From JBLUOA01 sp048060095 (GTDB lineage: Bacteria > Pseudomonadota > Alphaproteobacteria > Rhodobacterales > Rhodobacteraceae), in the NCBI RefSeq assembly GCF_048060095.1, contig NZ_JBLUOA010000008.1:1-64000 (forward strand): a DNA stretch of 64,000 nucleotides, in the 5' to 3' direction. Made by a program: the position numbers and the translations under genes. Below the pieces are notes generated by a model. It worked only from the letters and a program-made list of their open reading frames with translations, had not been told where the DNA came from and did not search any database. Of this stretch, positions 62,651 through 64,000 are shown piece by piece; position 1 is the first letter of the stretch; each line of letters opens with the position of its first letter.

Positions 62651-63244
62651 ATGGCTATTCTCAAGTTCTCTGCCTCCGCAGTTGCGGCGCAGATCGCCCA
62701 TGCGCGCGCCTGCAAAACCTTCCTGCCCAACTGGAACGGGCCCGTGGACAGGCCCGCCCTGATCCTCATCGTCGGCAATGGTGTGCATCTGCGCTCGAAC
62801 GGCATCGATGGCACGACCACCCGCATCGTCTCCACCGAACAGGCCGATCCCTCCTTCGCCTTCGCCGACGGCATGAACCCGTTTCGGGACACCGACTGGA
62901 TGGCGCAGCGCCGCATGGCGTTTCGCGATCTGATCGGCCAGTTCTATACCGACATCCTGGATGACGTGCAGGTGCTCATCGACCGGGGGCAGGGGACGAT
63001 CCGGCTCGCCACCGATGGCCACAGCATCCGCGTCTTCGTGCGCCGGGCCTCGGATTATCTCATAGGCGGGACCTACGACGTGCCCTCGGGCCTCGGCGGC
63101 ACCTTCCGGGTCATCCTCAAGGATGCCTGCGACACCTTCGCGATCGTGCAGAACTGCGGCAATTGCGAGGATTTCGACGCCATGCAGCCCTACCGCGTGC
63201 CGCTCGATGCGCTGATGGAAATCGATGACCGGAGGGCGGCGTAA
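62651..63244 (+). CDS. DUF3085-like hypothetical protein
   Basis: 197 aa. The segment P-A-L-I-L-I-V-G-N-G-V-H-L-R-S-N-G near residues 36-52 resembles DUF3085, but the rest (a central A-Q-R-R-M-A-F-R-D-L-I-G-Q-F-Y and C-G-N-C near 175) is not known to me. It follows the ParB-like gene and precedes the DUF6927-like gene in the same direction, part of a plasmid accessory block. Confidence 0.5.
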   Translation: MAILKFSASAVAAQIAHARACKTFLPNWNGPVDRPALILIVGNGVHLRSNGIDGTTTRIVSTEQADPSFAFADGMNPFRDTDWMAQRRMAFRDLIGQFYTDILDDVQVLIDRGQGTIRLATDGHSIRVFVRRASDYLIGGTYDVPSGLGGTFRVILKDACDTFAIVQNCGNCEDFDAMQPYRVPLDALMEIDDRRAA

Positions 63245-63346
63245 CGCGCCCTTTCTCAAACAAGCATCGCCAATACCCTGCCGGGCCTGCGGCCCTCTCG
63301 GGACATTGGCGACAACAATTTCCCCAATGAGAGAAAGGACTCTGAG

Positions 63347-64000
63347 ATGGGATGGCTCTTCTACACCGACGGCCGCGTCCAGACCTACGCGGATGAGAAA
63401 GCGGAAATCGCCCGGCTCTGCACCTCTCATGGCGACACGCGCAAAACTGAACTGGTCAAGGCCTGCAAGGTCGCCTCCACCTGGTATGCGGCGGCAAGGG
63501 TCACCAATCTCGACGGCACTGCTGTCGAAGACGCAACCTATGTGACCGATCCGGATGGCTCCATCACGTTCGGGGCTGTCTTCCTCACCCGATACGATGA
63601 CGGCTGCTGGGGCTACAAGGACATGGAGGAAAGTGCTGGCCCGAACGAGTCTCGTGCTCCCCTTGGGCTAATCGAGCTCCTCTCCGACCTGAAGGACCCA
63701 GAGAGCTATGCCCATGCCTGGCGCCAGCGCTGCCAGGACTGGGCTGCGATCCCGGACTACGAGGAAGGCGACAAGATCAGGCTCGCCACGCCCGTGACGC
63801 TCACCGATGGCAGCACCTGCCAGATCGTAACCGCGACCCACTACAGGCGGGGTCGGCAAAAACGCCGCTGCTACCGCATCGAGGAAACCGGCGGGCTCGT
63901 GCGCCTGTCGAAAGCCTCGCTTGCGGGCTCGGAGCTACTCAGCTCCGCGAAAGGTGCTGCCAGCCCGGTGCTGGCGGAGTTCCTGGCGAGGCGAAATTAG
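63347..64000 (+). CDS. DUF6927-like hypothetical protein, ends at the window edge
   Basis: 217 aa, complete: the TAG stop is at 63998-64000. It starts MGWLFYTDGRVQTYADEKAEI after GAGAAAGGA and contains Y-D-D-G-C-W-G-Y-K-D-M-E-E-S-A-G-P near residue 85, a pattern I associate with DUF6927 proteins of alphaproteobacterial plasmids. The function is unknown. It continues the ArdC/ParB accessory block. Confidence 0.6.
   Translation: MGWLFYTDGRVQTYADEKAEIARLCTSHGDTRKTELVKACKVASTWYAAARVTNLDGTAVEDATYVTDPDGSITFGAVFLTRYDDGCWGYKDMEESAGPNESRAPLGLIELLSDLKDPESYAHAWRQRCQDWAAIPDYEEGDKIRLATPVTLTDGSTCQIVTATHYRRGRQKRRCYRIEETGGLVRLSKASLAGSELLSSAKGAASPVLAEFLARRN

Overview
The window looks like part of a large extrachromosomal replicon (megaplasmid or chromid) of an alphaproteobacterium, most likely Rhodobacterales (Roseobacter group). 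The reasons are a complete repABC replication/partition operon with its antisense RNA, a second repC-type initiator, Rhodobacterales-style hypothetical plasmid genes, high GC, and mobile-element remnants. No rRNA, tRNA or CRISPR array was seen.

Region 1 (1-15060, minus strand) is one long catabolic cluster. In transcription order it encodes a CaiB/BaiF CoA-transferase, an acyl-CoA dehydrogenase broken by two in-frame TAG codons, an SDR reductase, a branched-chain-amino-acid-type ABC importer (LivG, LivH, LivM, LivF and two paralogous binding proteins) with an embedded acyl-CoA synthetase, two crotonase-family enzymes (one PaaG-like) and the electron transfer flavoprotein EtfBA. It reads as uptake, CoA activation and beta-oxidation-like breakdown of an unidentified carboxylic acid. 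Two promoters in the cluster carry the same 16-bp dyad, TCTAAC-N4-GTTAGA, so one regulator probably controls both.

Region 2 (15427-24996) holds an RND efflux system with its TetR regulator, a second TetR gene with a palindromic operator, and an HxlR regulator divergent from DoxX-like, DODA-type dioxygenase, luciferase-domain, NmrA/QorB-like and GST genes, which is typical of electrophile or quinone detoxification. Region 3 (24997-27922) has a decayed IS3 transposase, a secreted hypothetical protein and a stand-alone repC with its own candidate antisense RNA, possibly the scar of an acquired replicon.

Region 4 (28191-50767) is a metal-resistance island. It contains periplasmic copper oxidation and redox genes (multicopper oxidase, cupredoxin, two c-type cytochromes, DsbA-like proteins, an L,D-transpeptidase and a DsbD/ScsB-like protein), a two-component system, a Met-rich EF-hand protein, DUF302, rhodanese and VTT proteins, a CopA-type P1B ATPase, a CDF exporter, a DMT permease, a copper chaperone and DUF411. 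A mercury operon follows (merR divergent from merT-merP-merF-merA), in which merF carries an apparent one-base frameshift.

Region 5 (50825-64000) is the plasmid backbone: a DUF1612-like HTH protein with a strong inverted repeat at its start, a serine recombinase with a candidate site, repA-repB-ctRNA-repC, two identical 16-bp palindromes just after repC (probable parS), a Fic protein, and an ArdC/DUF3768/ParB-like/DUF block of conjugative-plasmid accessory genes running to the window end.
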